64,000 bases of DNA, taken from positions 15,410 to 79,409 of the forward strand of contig JAEYZN010000007.1 of the NCBI GenBank assembly GCA_023428025.1, given 5' to 3'. Shown here piece by piece: positions 43,094 to 51,123 of this stretch. Source of the DNA: Bacillota bacterium (lineage in GTDB: Bacteria; Bacillota; Clostridia; Christensenellales; SZUA-584). The position numbers and the translations under genes are program-made. The notes beneath the pieces are model-generated. The model was not told the DNA's origin. It saw only the letters and a list, made by a program, of their open reading frames with translations, and did not search any database. Each line of letters opens with the position of its first letter. The first letter of the stretch is position 1.

Positions 43094-44593
43094 TTAGGAA
43101 GTAAACAGTGATGACAACCAGCTGGACTGGCTGTTCATCATGGACAATGCCGATTCCATCGCAGTAAACCGGGCCCACAACGCCTGTTCTTTCGTGGAGA
43201 GCTTATCCAGCAGAGAAGCCTCCATATTTTCCGAATCGCTGATCTGTTTTTCAAGACCGGCCAAAGTATCGTTTGTGGCCGAAGATGTATAGGCCAACAG
43301 CGCGTCCGAAATGCGTATCATCAACCCGGCTTCCTTGAACGCTTCCTTCTTATCGGTGGAAGTCGCTTTGGCCGTAAACAGATTGGTGACCGCATCCGGG
43401 TTGTTCTGCAGCGCGGCCCGCAGCTTGTCCTTGTCCACCGTGATCTTGCCGCCGTCGCCATACGATCCTGTGGTGAGGCCTATATCGGCGGCCGTCATTC
43501 CGACGCTCTCCACCGCCGTATAGAAAGCGCTCCTCATTGTGCTGAGCAGCGATGAAATCGCAGAATCGTTTCTCAGCACACCGCTTTTGGCTTTGGCTTC
43601 CCACAGTTCGATCTCTTTTGTCTCCAGCTCGCCCCGCTGAGCATCAGTCAGGGGCGCATAAGCACGGTAGGTTTTCTCGCTGACCTTATCCTGCATCGAG
43701 GAGATAAGGGCGTTGTATGAGTCGATAAACGAGACGATCTTGTTCAGCGTGCTTTCCACATCCTGTTCGACGCTGAAGTTTATCTCCGTGTCCGACTGTG
43801 CCTTGAGAGAGTATGTGATGCCGTCGATGGTAAAGTTGTTGCTGGACCGGACGACATCCACACCGTTGATCTTGAGTTCTGCGTTCTTCCCTGTTTCCGT
43901 AACGGGCGAAATACCAAACGCGGAATCCTCCGCGGCAAACGCATTGCCGGTCAGGTTCTCGATCTCAACCTTGCTGGCGCTGCCCGTCGTTTTGGCCGTG
44001 AGGGTGAAGCCTTTCGTCAGGCTGCTGTAACTCATGCGCACACCGGCGTCAGACGCGTTGATGGTGCTCATCATGCTGGTGAGCGTGGTGTCCTCGGTAA
44101 ACGAGAAAGTTTTGCCATTGATGGAAAACGAGATTGCGCCGTCTTCAAACTCGAGCGGATTCTCGAGCTCGAGGTCTGCCAGCTTGGCGCTTGTATTCAT
44201 CGTTTCCCCTTTAAAGGCATTGTTGGCGCCCTTTACAGTTGCCGCGGTTGCCAGCTGGGTGATGCTGTTGATCGTAACCTGGCCTGCGTTCGCCGATGAT
44301 CCTGCGCTGACCGACACCGCCGATGTCGATGTCAGCATGGCGACCGAATACGCGTTATATGTGGCTGCCGATAACATGTTGGAGCTTGGGGCCAATGCGC
44401 TCATATTCGTTTGCCGGAAGGCTTTAATCGCCGCATTGATCTCCCGAAGCGCATCCGCTTTCCATTCCAGCTTCGTCGTTGTCTGAGCCTGCCTGTCCAC
44501 CTTTACCTGGGCCGAAGCCAGCATGCTTTTAACGATGGATTCTGTATCAAGTCCGGATGACAGTCCGGACAGCCTTATCGGGTTTACTGCCAT
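43094..44593 (-). CDS. fliD: Flagellar cap protein FliD
   Basis: A 499-residue filament cap protein. The N-terminal FliD_N domain (PIRLSGLSSGLDTESIVKSM), the central variable part and the C-terminal FliD_C domain (LNKIVSFIDSYNALISSMQD, then RFTAMESALSMMNSQSSWLS) are present. The ATG at 44593 follows AAAGGAGG by seven bases. It heads the fliD-fliS-fliT-yaaR unit. Confidence 0.95.
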   Translation of the reverse strand: MAVNPIRLSGLSSGLDTESIVKSMLASAQVKVDRQAQTTTKLEWKADALREINAAIKAFRQTNMSALAPSSNMLSAATYNAYSVAMLTSTSAVSVSAGSSANAGQVTINSITQLATAATVKGANNAFKGETMNTSAKLADLELENPLEFEDGAISFSINGKTFSFTEDTTLTSMMSTINASDAGVRMSYSSLTKGFTLTAKTTGSASKVEIENLTGNAFAAEDSAFGISPVTETGKNAELKINGVDVVRSSNNFTIDGITYSLKAQSDTEINFSVEQDVESTLNKIVSFIDSYNALISSMQDKVSEKTYRAYAPLTDAQRGELETKEIELWEAKAKSGVLRNDSAISSLLSTMRSAFYTAVESVGMTAADIGLTTGSYGDGGKITVDKDKLRAALQNNPDAVTNLFTAKATSTDKKEAFKEAGLMIRISDALLAYTSSATNDTLAGLEKQISDSENMEASLLDKLSTKEQALWARFTAMESALSMMNSQSSWLSSLFTS

Positions 44594-44673
44594 GTTTTTG
44601 CCTCCTTTATCAGTGAAACATCTGCCTGAGAAACGCATGCCAAGCCTTCTGCAACCGCTCACCGCAGATATTT

Positions 44674-44762
44674 GTGACCAGCGTTGTCACTGCCCGCATT
44701 ATATCTTAAATTTGCGGACTGTTATTACCAATTATCATTTACGCCAGCCAACCGCATTATAT
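44674..44762 (-). promoter_or_regulatory. Intergenic region upstream of fliD with repeats
   Basis: The gap between flhX and fliD holds two copies of ATATAATGCGG on the minus strand (44752-44762 and 44694-44704) and, closer to fliD, GTGAC-N7-GTCAC (44674-44690). The second copy contains a TATAAT that could be a -10, but its -35 (AATAAC at 17 bases) is poor. No sigma-28 match was found. Confidence 0.35.
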
Positions 44763-44763
44763 A

Positions 44764-45069
44764 TCAACGGTTTCTGGCGATTCCAAACCGCCGGCTGTAT
44801 TTTTCATCCATACTGCTGACGAACACGAGCACCTCGGCCACCACTTTGTACAGCTCTTCGGGAATTTCGTCGCCCATGCTCAGCTTTTGCAGCATGTTGG
44901 ACAGCTTATCGTCCCGGACAACATGGACGTTGTTCTCCTTTGCGGTCTCCACGATCCGGTCCGCCATGTAGCCGGTGCCCAGCGCCACCACATAGGGCGC
45001 GTCTGCCGTTTCGGAATCGTATTTCAACGCCGCCGCCTGCCGGGTTTCCGGCCTGTCCTGATCCTTCAT
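44764..45069 (-). CDS. flhX: FlhX, stand-alone FlhB C-terminal domain
   Basis: A 101-residue protein matching the part of FlhB after the NPTH cleavage site (AALKYDSE, VVALGTGYMADRIVETAKEN, then GDEIPEELYKVVAEVLVFV). Comparable to B. subtilis YlqH. Such proteins can substitute for the cleaved FlhB C-terminal fragment. It overlaps the FliK-like gene by 4 bases, the same pairing as ylqG-ylqH. Confidence 0.9.
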   Translation of the reverse strand: MKDQDRPETRQAAALKYDSETADAPYVVALGTGYMADRIVETAKENNVHVVRDDKLSNMLQKLSMGDEIPEELYKVVAEVLVFVSSMDEKYSRRFGIARNR

Positions 45070-46622
45070 ATCTTGATATCCAGACCGCCCGTATTGGCAG
45101 CCTGCCCCTGCGTCAGCGCTTCCTCCGCGTTGAGCACCGTCGTTCTCGTGCTCAGTTCCCGTACGCTCACCTGGCTGAGGCGGTATCCCGTCTGTGCGAT
45201 CAACGGCTCCAGTTCCGCCGCGCCTTCCGCAAACGCGTCGCTCAGCTCCGCCTGCTCCAGCGCGAATTCCAGTGTCACACTGCGCCCGGCGGCTCTTATC
45301 ATCGCCTCCACACGGCCCATATGCTGTGTGTCGAGGCCCAACAGCACCGCATAGGTTTCAGGCTCCGTTTCCTTCTTCCTGCGCCGCTGCCGGTAGACGA
45401 ACAATTCCGCCGTGCCTGGTTCGTTGTTCTTCCCCATGAGCGGGATATGGTAACAGTCGAACCGCTTCACTTCCGACATCAGCGTCATTTGCCTGTCCAG
45501 GCTTTCCGCTTTATGCGCCAAAGTGTTTCTGTCAATATTATCGGGCGTTTGCATGGAAAGCTTTAGTTCTTTAATCTGCTCCGGCAGCTCTTCCACAGCC
45601 CTTTTGAGTTGCGCGGGCAATGTTTCCTTATCCTTCAGGTCCACAAAAAAAGTCAGAAGCTGGCGCAGCAGCGCAGTCGGCTCCTGTTTGTTTTCGGACT
45701 GCCCGGCCACTGTCCCCGGCTTCATTATCTCAGTATCAGTCTGTCCCGGTTGCTGCGTCATGCCCTCCGCTGCAGTCTTGGCGGATGTTTGCGTTTCCGC
45801 CTGCGTGGCAGCCGCGCCGGGTGTCAGGGCTGCTTCGGGGATATCCTGAGCCGCCGTCCCGGTCAGCCCGGTATTCTGCGGTGCTGCGCCGCCCGCCTGA
45901 GGCAACGGGACCTGATTAGGCGTCGGCACTGCCTGAGGTTTCGATTCAGGCGTCATATTATTTAATACGGGTTCTGAAATCACCGCTGTGCCCGCAGCTT
46001 CCTGTCCTGTTGATGGCGGTGCTGTTTCTATCACCATGGCCCGGGCAACCGGCTCAAAGGCAGTGGGCCGCGCCGCGGCAGCCGCTGTGTTCTCAGCAAC
46101 TGTTTTGGCGGATGCCGCCTCACCCTGCATCTGGGTCAGCACCTGGGCGATGCGCTGCTCGCCCCTGGCCAGCCGCGCCAATGTTTCAATGTTTTCGGGC
46201 GTATCCGCGATGCCGTTCCGGGCCAGAAATTCCGCAATTTTGGGGTCAAGCCCTGCGTTCTTTTTCATCATGGTCATCGCATTGTGCAGCACCTGCGCGC
46301 GCATATTCTGGGCGGCTGCGCCCGCTGAAGCGCCAGCCTCACTGTTTCCCGGCTGTACGTTCTGGCGGGATACCTCCAGCAGGCGAAGCACATAACGCCC
46401 GCCGCTCGCTTCGTCCACCACCGTCTCCACATAATCGCCTGCCGCCAGCCCCAGGTCAGCCAGCAGCCTTGCTGTCAGCAGCGCTCCCTGCGCGGTCCTG
46501 AGCAGCGCTGTTTCCCCCCTGACTTCCAGCACCTCAGACGTAAAGAAGTCGCCCTGTTTCAACAACTGCTGCTGCATTTTTTCGGGTATATTCTTAACCG
46601 GTTGCGCGTATTCGATCTTCAT
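45066..46622 (-). CDS. Second FliK-like protein (YlqG-type)
   Basis: A 518-residue protein with a globular N-terminal part (about 1-150), a long Ala/Pro/Gln/Thr-rich low-complexity middle (about 170-300) and a C-terminal domain of about 110 residues (AELFVYRQRRRK, SVTLEFALEQAELSDAFAEG) with the character of the Flg_hook domain of FliK. It is coupled to flhX by a 4-base overlap, like B. subtilis ylqG-ylqH. The role is unknown; it may be a paralogous ruler or switch partner for FlhX. The start is ATG 46622, seven bases after GGGAG. Confidence 0.72.
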   Translation of the reverse strand: MKIEYAQPVKNIPEKMQQQLLKQGDFFTSEVLEVRGETALLRTAQGALLTARLLADLGLAAGDYVETVVDEASGGRYVLRLLEVSRQNVQPGNSEAGASAGAAAQNMRAQVLHNAMTMMKKNAGLDPKIAEFLARNGIADTPENIETLARLARGEQRIAQVLTQMQGEAASAKTVAENTAAAAARPTAFEPVARAMVIETAPPSTGQEAAGTAVISEPVLNNMTPESKPQAVPTPNQVPLPQAGGAAPQNTGLTGTAAQDIPEAALTPGAAATQAETQTSAKTAAEGMTQQPGQTDTEIMKPGTVAGQSENKQEPTALLRQLLTFFVDLKDKETLPAQLKRAVEELPEQIKELKLSMQTPDNIDRNTLAHKAESLDRQMTLMSEVKRFDCYHIPLMGKNNEPGTAELFVYRQRRRKKETEPETYAVLLGLDTQHMGRVEAMIRAAGRSVTLEFALEQAELSDAFAEGAAELEPLIAQTGYRLSQVSVRELSTRTTVLNAEEALTQGQAANTGGLDIKI

Positions 46623-46710
46623 CACATAACTCCCAGCCGCGGCGTCAAGCCTTGTTATTTACATTTGGTGCCACAATCTCTAAAATATTTATCGGTTTTT
46701 TATGAAAATG

Positions 46711-46737
46711 TTAATAGTCTTAAAAAAAATACGATAT
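46711..46737 (+). promoter_or_regulatory. Possible sigma-28-type promoter of cheY
   Basis: TTAA and TACGATAT are separated by 15 bases; the -10 is identical to that of the flhO-like gene, while the -35 has one mismatch. The start point would be near 46744, leaving a 120-base leader. Confidence 0.5.
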
Positions 46738-46749
46738 AAACTTTAGAAT

Positions 46750-46823
46750 CACCGGATAAGTCCGGCGCCGCCATATCCGAACACCTTGTTTGGATTTGAG
46801 CGCCTTTTTACGTCACCGGTGAC
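46750..46823 (+). promoter_or_regulatory. Structured leader upstream of cheY, possible attenuator
   Basis: Three foldable parts are seen. CCGGA-TAAG-TCCGG (46752-46765) is a small hairpin. GGCGC (46764) can pair with GCGCC (46800) around an inner 8-bp stem ATCCGAAC/GTTTGGAT, followed by TTTTT, like an intrinsic terminator. GTCACCGGTGAC (46812-46823) is a perfect palindrome. The first hairpin uses two bases of the terminator-like stem, so the two cannot both form fully. No known riboswitch class was recognised. Confidence 0.45.
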
Positions 46824-46864
46824 AGCCGGAAGCGATATGAACAAGCTCATCAGGAGGTTGGAAA

Positions 46865-47221
46865 ATGAAAAGAGTGTTGATCGTGGATGATGCGGCATTT
46901 ATGCGTGTGTCCATCAAGAACATGCTCAGCAAAAACGGCTATGAAGTGGTGGGAGAGGCGGAAAACGGCAAAGTGGCTCTCCAGAGGTATCAGGAGCTTG
47001 ATCCGGATATCGTCACCATGGACATCACAATGCCTGAAATGGACGGGCTGGAGAGCTTGAAGGCGATCCTCGCCCTCCAGCCCGGCGCGCATGTCGTCAT
47101 GATTTCGGCCATGGGTCAGGAAAGCATGGTGCGCGAGGCTGTGCTGTCCGGCGCGAAAGGCTTCATCGTCAAGCCGTTCAAGGAGGACATTTTGATATCC
47201 GCGCTGTCCAGTCTTCCGTAA
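46865..47221 (+). CDS. cheY: Chemotaxis response regulator CheY
   Basis: A 118-residue single-domain receiver. The acidic pair Asp8/Asp9, phosphoacceptor Asp53 (TMDITMPEMDG), Ser81 and Lys103 (IVKPFK) are all in place. Phospho-CheY would bind FliM and be dephosphorylated by FliY. It stands alone, divergent from the second fliK-like gene, with no other chemotaxis gene in the window; regulation may come from the leader described upstream. The 180 bases after it hold no gene or clear terminator that I can identify. Confidence 0.93.
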   Translation: MKRVLIVDDAAFMRVSIKNMLSKNGYEVVGEAENGKVALQRYQELDPDIVTMDITMPEMDGLESLKAILALQPGAHVVMISAMGQESMVREAVLSGAKGFIVKPFKEDILISALSSLP

Positions 47222-47400
47222 GCTTTATCTTTTAATCAGAAGCCCATGATGGTGCTCGATGCAGGGCATGGTTTGGCCTGCACGAAGGAGTATGCTGAAA
47301 ACCGCATGAAAACCTTCAAGGCTGGGAAGTCAGGAAGTTTTTGTGCTTCGGTTAAACGGATGGCAATAAGGGATACAAAGCCGCTGCTGCACACCGACGA

Positions 47401-47721
47401 TCAGCGGCCATAAGACGGCGCTATGCCGTCTTCTTTATATTTAACCGCGGTGCCCGCCCCCTGCATGATCGAACTGGACGTATACCGCACACATATGATC
47501 GCATGCGCCCCCAGCACCTGAGCTTGCCGGGTCATGCGCTGCGTCGCAACCTCGCGGGATTCCTCCATCATCTCGGCGTAGGCTTTCAGCTCTCCGCCCA
47601 CAATCGTCTTGAAACCGGCCGTCATATCCTTGCCGATATGCTTGCTCTGTACCATGGAGCCGCGCGCCAGCCCCAGCGTTTCAAACGGTCTGCCGGGGTC
47701 CTCGATCGTCATGATGATCAT
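47401..47721 (-). CDS. YbjQ/UPF0145 family protein
   Basis: A 106-residue member of the YbjQ (DUF74) family, seen from GLARGSMVQSKHIGKDM, GGELKAYAEMMEESREVATQ, RMTRQAQVLGAHAIICVRY. The fold forms pentameric rings in solved members; the function is not established, with metal binding suggested. It has an AGGAGG site and its own likely promoter. Confidence 0.88.
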   Translation of the reverse strand: MIIMTIEDPGRPFETLGLARGSMVQSKHIGKDMTAGFKTIVGGELKAYAEMMEESREVATQRMTRQAQVLGAHAIICVRYTSSSIMQGAGTAVKYKEDGIAPSYGR

Positions 47722-47757
47722 CGTTAACCCCTCCTGCGGTTATCATTTTCTGTAAAT

Positions 47758-47787
47758 ATTATATCATTTGCGGAAGCCTTCAGGTAA
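47758..47787 (-). promoter_or_regulatory. Likely sigma-A promoter of the YbjQ gene
   Basis: TTACCT and a perfect TATAAT are 18 bases apart on the minus strand, in the 78-base gap between addA and the YbjQ gene. Confidence 0.5.
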
Positions 47788-47799
47788 CCAAAGAAGGAG

Positions 47800-50700
47800 C
47801 TATAGCGGCACCGGCTCTCCCGCTGACAGATAGTAGACCCACTTCTGCGCCACAGGCCTCTTGGTGATATCCGTGAGCGCCCGCGCATACAGGTCCAGCT
47901 GTATCTCATATTTCTTCGCCGCTTCCGGCGCGTCCTGCGGCGTCACGCGGTCCGTCTTGTAGTCCACGATCACCCATTTCCCATCTTCAAGGAAGCACAT
48001 GTCGATGATGCCCTGCACGATCACCGGCTCATCCGATTCCGACAGGCTGAGTTCCTGCGCACTTAAGTTCAGGCAGAACGGCTGCTCAAACAGGCAGCGG
48101 GCGGAATGCCGCGCGCGCGACGCAAGATCGCTATGCAAAAAGCGGGCGACGGCCTGCGCGTCCACATGCTGCGCCATCCCTGCGTCGATCACGCCGTCCG
48201 CCGCCAGCCGCCGCACCTCATCCGCCACGCCGTCCGCGTCCCTCCGGCCGAGGCCGATCACCTCCAGCACGCGGTGCGTCAGCGTACCGCGTGCCGCCGC
48301 CGTGATGCCGTCCTGCTCGGACGGATGCCACTGCGGGCTCACCACCGGCGCCTCCTCGCGCCGTTTCAGCGCCGATACGCTCACCTTGGAAGGCACGCCG
48401 ATATCGCCGCTGTGCGCGTATCGTTCGAACACCGGCGCAGGCTCCGAAGCCGCCGCCGCGTCCAGCAAAGCGCTCAATCGCGCCGCGCTGTTCTCCGACG
48501 ACGCGCACCCTTCGCCGCACGGCAGTATGCGCACCGCATCCTCAAAGCGCTCTCCCCTGTCCGCACACGCCATGCGCACCGCAGGCATCAGCAGGTCGAA
48601 ATATTTCTGCGCACCCATCTGCCAGCCCTCCGCCTTGTCCTCCAGCCAGCCGTCCTTTAATTCGCTGCCCGCACCCAGCAGCACCAGCCGCTTCACCGCG
48701 CGCGTCATGCCCACGTACAGCAGCCGCACCGTTTCGGATATCTTTTCGCGCTTCATGCCGCGCGCCACCGCCATGCTGTGCAGCGTCGGCCTTTTGATGT
48801 GCGCCGCCTCGTCGATGTCGCACAGCCCGATGCCCAGAGACCGCCCCACCAGCACCGCGCCTCTGGCGTCCCGCTGGTCGATGGCCTTGTGCAGCCCGCA
48901 CAGGATCACGACCGGGAACTCGAGCCCTTTGGAGCGGTGGATGGTGGTCAGATACACGCCGTCCGCCGCCTTGGGGTCGGGCTGGGCTTCCCGCCCTGTC
49001 TGCAGCCTGTCCGCCATATCCAGCACGTCCGCCAGACAGCGCGGGTTTGCCGCCGCCACGGCGCTGATAAACGCGCCGATCGTCTCGTCGGTGCCTTTGC
49101 CGCCGGGCGACGTGAGCGCGTATTCACGGAAGCGCGCCTCCTGCCGCAGGCGCATCAGGAAGTCCGGCAGCTTCATGCACGCCGCCATCCGGCGGAAGCG
49201 CTCGATCTGTTCCCAGAACGCTTGCAGCTTGCGTCCGGTTTCATCGTTCCTGCCATACCCACGCGCCGCCTGCGCGAAGGTCGCGCCTGCCGGCGCGGCG
49301 ATGCGGATACGCGCAAAATCCACCTCTGTCAGCCCGAAGTGCGGATAGCGCAGCGCGCTCAGCAGCGGCACATCGTTCGTCGGGCTGTCGATGACGGACA
49401 GCAGATTGACGAACACCATCAGTTCGGAAAACGTCGCGTCGCCGCCCGGCCCGCCCGTGACGGGAATACGCCGCTCACGCAGCGCCTGTGCCAGCCGCTG
49501 TCCCGTGCCGGACAGCTCGGGCCGCAGCACCGCGATGTCCCCATAAGCGAAGCCTTCGCCCGCAAAGCCGTGGATCAGGTCAGCCAGCTGCGCAGCCTCC
49601 GCCATGAGGCTGTCCAGCGTCTCACCGCCGCTCTCGTCCTCCCGGCCCGCCAGCACGATGTCCACGCGCCCGTCGCCTTTGCACCCCACCGACGCACACG
49701 TCGGCGGGGATCCCGATAAGCCCGCCGCCAGACACTGCCCGCCCGTATATGCCACGCCACCCGCGTTTTTCGTCATCATATGCCCCATCACGCCGTTGAT
49801 GAAGCCGATGACAGCCGGGGTGCTGCGGTAGTTGGTGTTCATCTCAATGAGGCCGGAGCCCTTAAGCTCGCGGCAGCGCCGCAGCAGCAGCTCGGGGTTG
49901 GACTCGCGGAACGTGTAGATGCACTGCTTCACGTCGCCCACAAGAAAGTCGTTGTCCCCGCGCTGCAGCGCCGATATGATGGCGTGCTGCGCCTCGTTGA
50001 TGTCCTGATATTCGTCCACGAACACATGTGCGTATTTATCCTGGTACCGCGCCGCGATGTCCGGCGACTGCAGCACCCTGATCGCAAAGTGCATGGTGTC
50101 GTCGTGGTCCAGCAGGTTTTTGGCGCGCTTGGCCTTGGCGTAACGGGCCATGAACGACCGCGCCAAGTCGATGAAGAACCGGCCGTCTTCGGCTGTCCGG
50201 GCCAGCTCCGCAGCCGCCTTGGCGGCAAAGCCGCCCTCCCACAGGCGCAGCTCCGCCAGGCATTTGTTTGCGCTGGACGTGAGGGATTTGCTGCCGCGGT
50301 TGGGCGCCCCCTTGGCCGCGGCGCTGATCTCTGCCAGCACGGGCAGATACGCCTCGCGGCTCGTCATGCCGTCCACCGTCCGCAACAGCGTTTCTCGCTC
50401 CGCCGCGCTTCTTGCGGCTTCAGCGTCAAAGCCGCTTTCGCGCCACAGGGCCGTGCGCTGGTCGAGAAAGATGGCCGCCGCCCGTGCCGCATCCGCAGCC
50501 ATGCTTTTGTATTCCGCGAACAACTCATCCACAAACCCGGCGCCGTCAAAGTGCGCGCGGGATTGTTCCAGCCACTGCTGCGGGTCCTTCAGGCTGATCG
50601 CGCGGTGGTATATCGCCGAGACGACGGACTTTAAGGCCTGCATGTCGCCCCGCCCCGCGTATTTGAGCACGATGCGGCGCTGCGGCGCATCTTCCAGCGC

Positions 50701-51123
50701 CTGCTCGATCGCGCCGTCCAAAGCGTCCTGTATCAGCCGTGCGGCCTCCGCCCCGTCGGCAATCGCGAACGTGGGCGACACCCCGGCCTGCGCGAAGTTG
50801 TCGCGTATCAGCCGCCCGCAGAAGGCGTGCAGCGTGGATATATCCGCGAACGCGCACTTCTCCGCCTGCGCCGCCAGCCGCGCGTCTGCCTTCCCGGCCT
50901 CCTGCAGCCGCTGGTAGATGCGGCCGCGCATCTCGCCCGCCGCCAGGTTGGTGAACGTGACGATGAGCATGCGGCTCAGGTCCTCGCCTTCCTCGATCAG
51001 CCGGAGCACGCGCTCCGTCAGCACGCTGGTCTTGCCGCTGCCCGCCGCCGCGGACACCACCACGCTGCGCCCTCTCAGGTCGATCGCGCGGCGCTGGTGC
51101 TCGTTCCATGTCCTGCCGCTCAT
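47800..51123 (-). CDS. addA: AddA helicase-nuclease subunit
   Basis: An 1107-residue UvrD-like helicase plus nuclease for double-strand break repair and recombination. Walker A AAAGSGKTSVL lies near residue 25, the DExQ-like motif appears in HVFVDEYQDINEAQ (about 370), TTIHRSKGLEFPVV near 730, and the C-terminal RecB-family nuclease motif VIVDYKTDR near 1070. It overlaps addB by 4 bases. A 28-bp palindromic repeat is embedded in frame near residues 475-485, encoding PPTCASVG, in a stretch that looks inserted between conserved helicase blocks. A run of rare spacing or frameshift is not seen. Confidence 0.95.
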   Translation of the reverse strand: MSGRTWNEHQRRAIDLRGRSVVVSAAAGSGKTSVLTERVLRLIEEGEDLSRMLIVTFTNLAAGEMRGRIYQRLQEAGKADARLAAQAEKCAFADISTLHAFCGRLIRDNFAQAGVSPTFAIADGAEAARLIQDALDGAIEQALEDAPQRRIVLKYAGRGDMQALKSVVSAIYHRAISLKDPQQWLEQSRAHFDGAGFVDELFAEYKSMAADAARAAAIFLDQRTALWRESGFDAEAARSAAERETLLRTVDGMTSREAYLPVLAEISAAAKGAPNRGSKSLTSSANKCLAELRLWEGGFAAKAAAELARTAEDGRFFIDLARSFMARYAKAKRAKNLLDHDDTMHFAIRVLQSPDIAARYQDKYAHVFVDEYQDINEAQHAIISALQRGDNDFLVGDVKQCIYTFRESNPELLLRRCRELKGSGLIEMNTNYRSTPAVIGFINGVMGHMMTKNAGGVAYTGGQCLAAGLSGSPPTCASVGCKGDGRVDIVLAGREDESGGETLDSLMAEAAQLADLIHGFAGEGFAYGDIAVLRPELSGTGQRLAQALRERRIPVTGGPGGDATFSELMVFVNLLSVIDSPTNDVPLLSALRYPHFGLTEVDFARIRIAAPAGATFAQAARGYGRNDETGRKLQAFWEQIERFRRMAACMKLPDFLMRLRQEARFREYALTSPGGKGTDETIGAFISAVAAANPRCLADVLDMADRLQTGREAQPDPKAADGVYLTTIHRSKGLEFPVVILCGLHKAIDQRDARGAVLVGRSLGIGLCDIDEAAHIKRPTLHSMAVARGMKREKISETVRLLYVGMTRAVKRLVLLGAGSELKDGWLEDKAEGWQMGAQKYFDLLMPAVRMACADRGERFEDAVRILPCGEGCASSENSAARLSALLDAAAASEPAPVFERYAHSGDIGVPSKVSVSALKRREEAPVVSPQWHPSEQDGITAAARGTLTHRVLEVIGLGRRDADGVADEVRRLAADGVIDAGMAQHVDAQAVARFLHSDLASRARHSARCLFEQPFCLNLSAQELSLSESDEPVIVQGIIDMCFLEDGKWVIVDYKTDRVTPQDAPEAAKKYEIQLDLYARALTDITKRPVAQKWVYYLSAGEPVPL
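49682..49709. repeat. 28-bp palindromic repeat, copy 1 (within addA)
   Basis: CACCCCACCGACG, a 4-base loop region and CGTCGGCGGGG form an 11-bp hairpin with a single A-C mismatch. It differs from copy 2 at one base in 28. On the coding strand of addA it is read as PPTCASVG. Confidence 0.8.

Noticed and set aside
46750..46830. c-di-GMP class I riboswitch in the cheY leader
   Set aside because: A motility gene with a hairpin-rich leader invites this call, but the GEMM core sequences (such as the GCAAAGCC-like segment and tetraloop receptor) are absent.
47222..47400. Small RNA or tRNA downstream of cheY
   Set aside because: There is no cloverleaf, no promoter and no T-tailed hairpin; a CCGCTG/CAGCGG pairing on the minus strand lacks a good T tract. 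I see nothing supportable in this gap.
47800..51123. Frameshift or pseudogene caused by the repeat in addA
   Set aside because: The 28-bp element keeps the frame open, and all helicase and nuclease motifs on both sides are intact.
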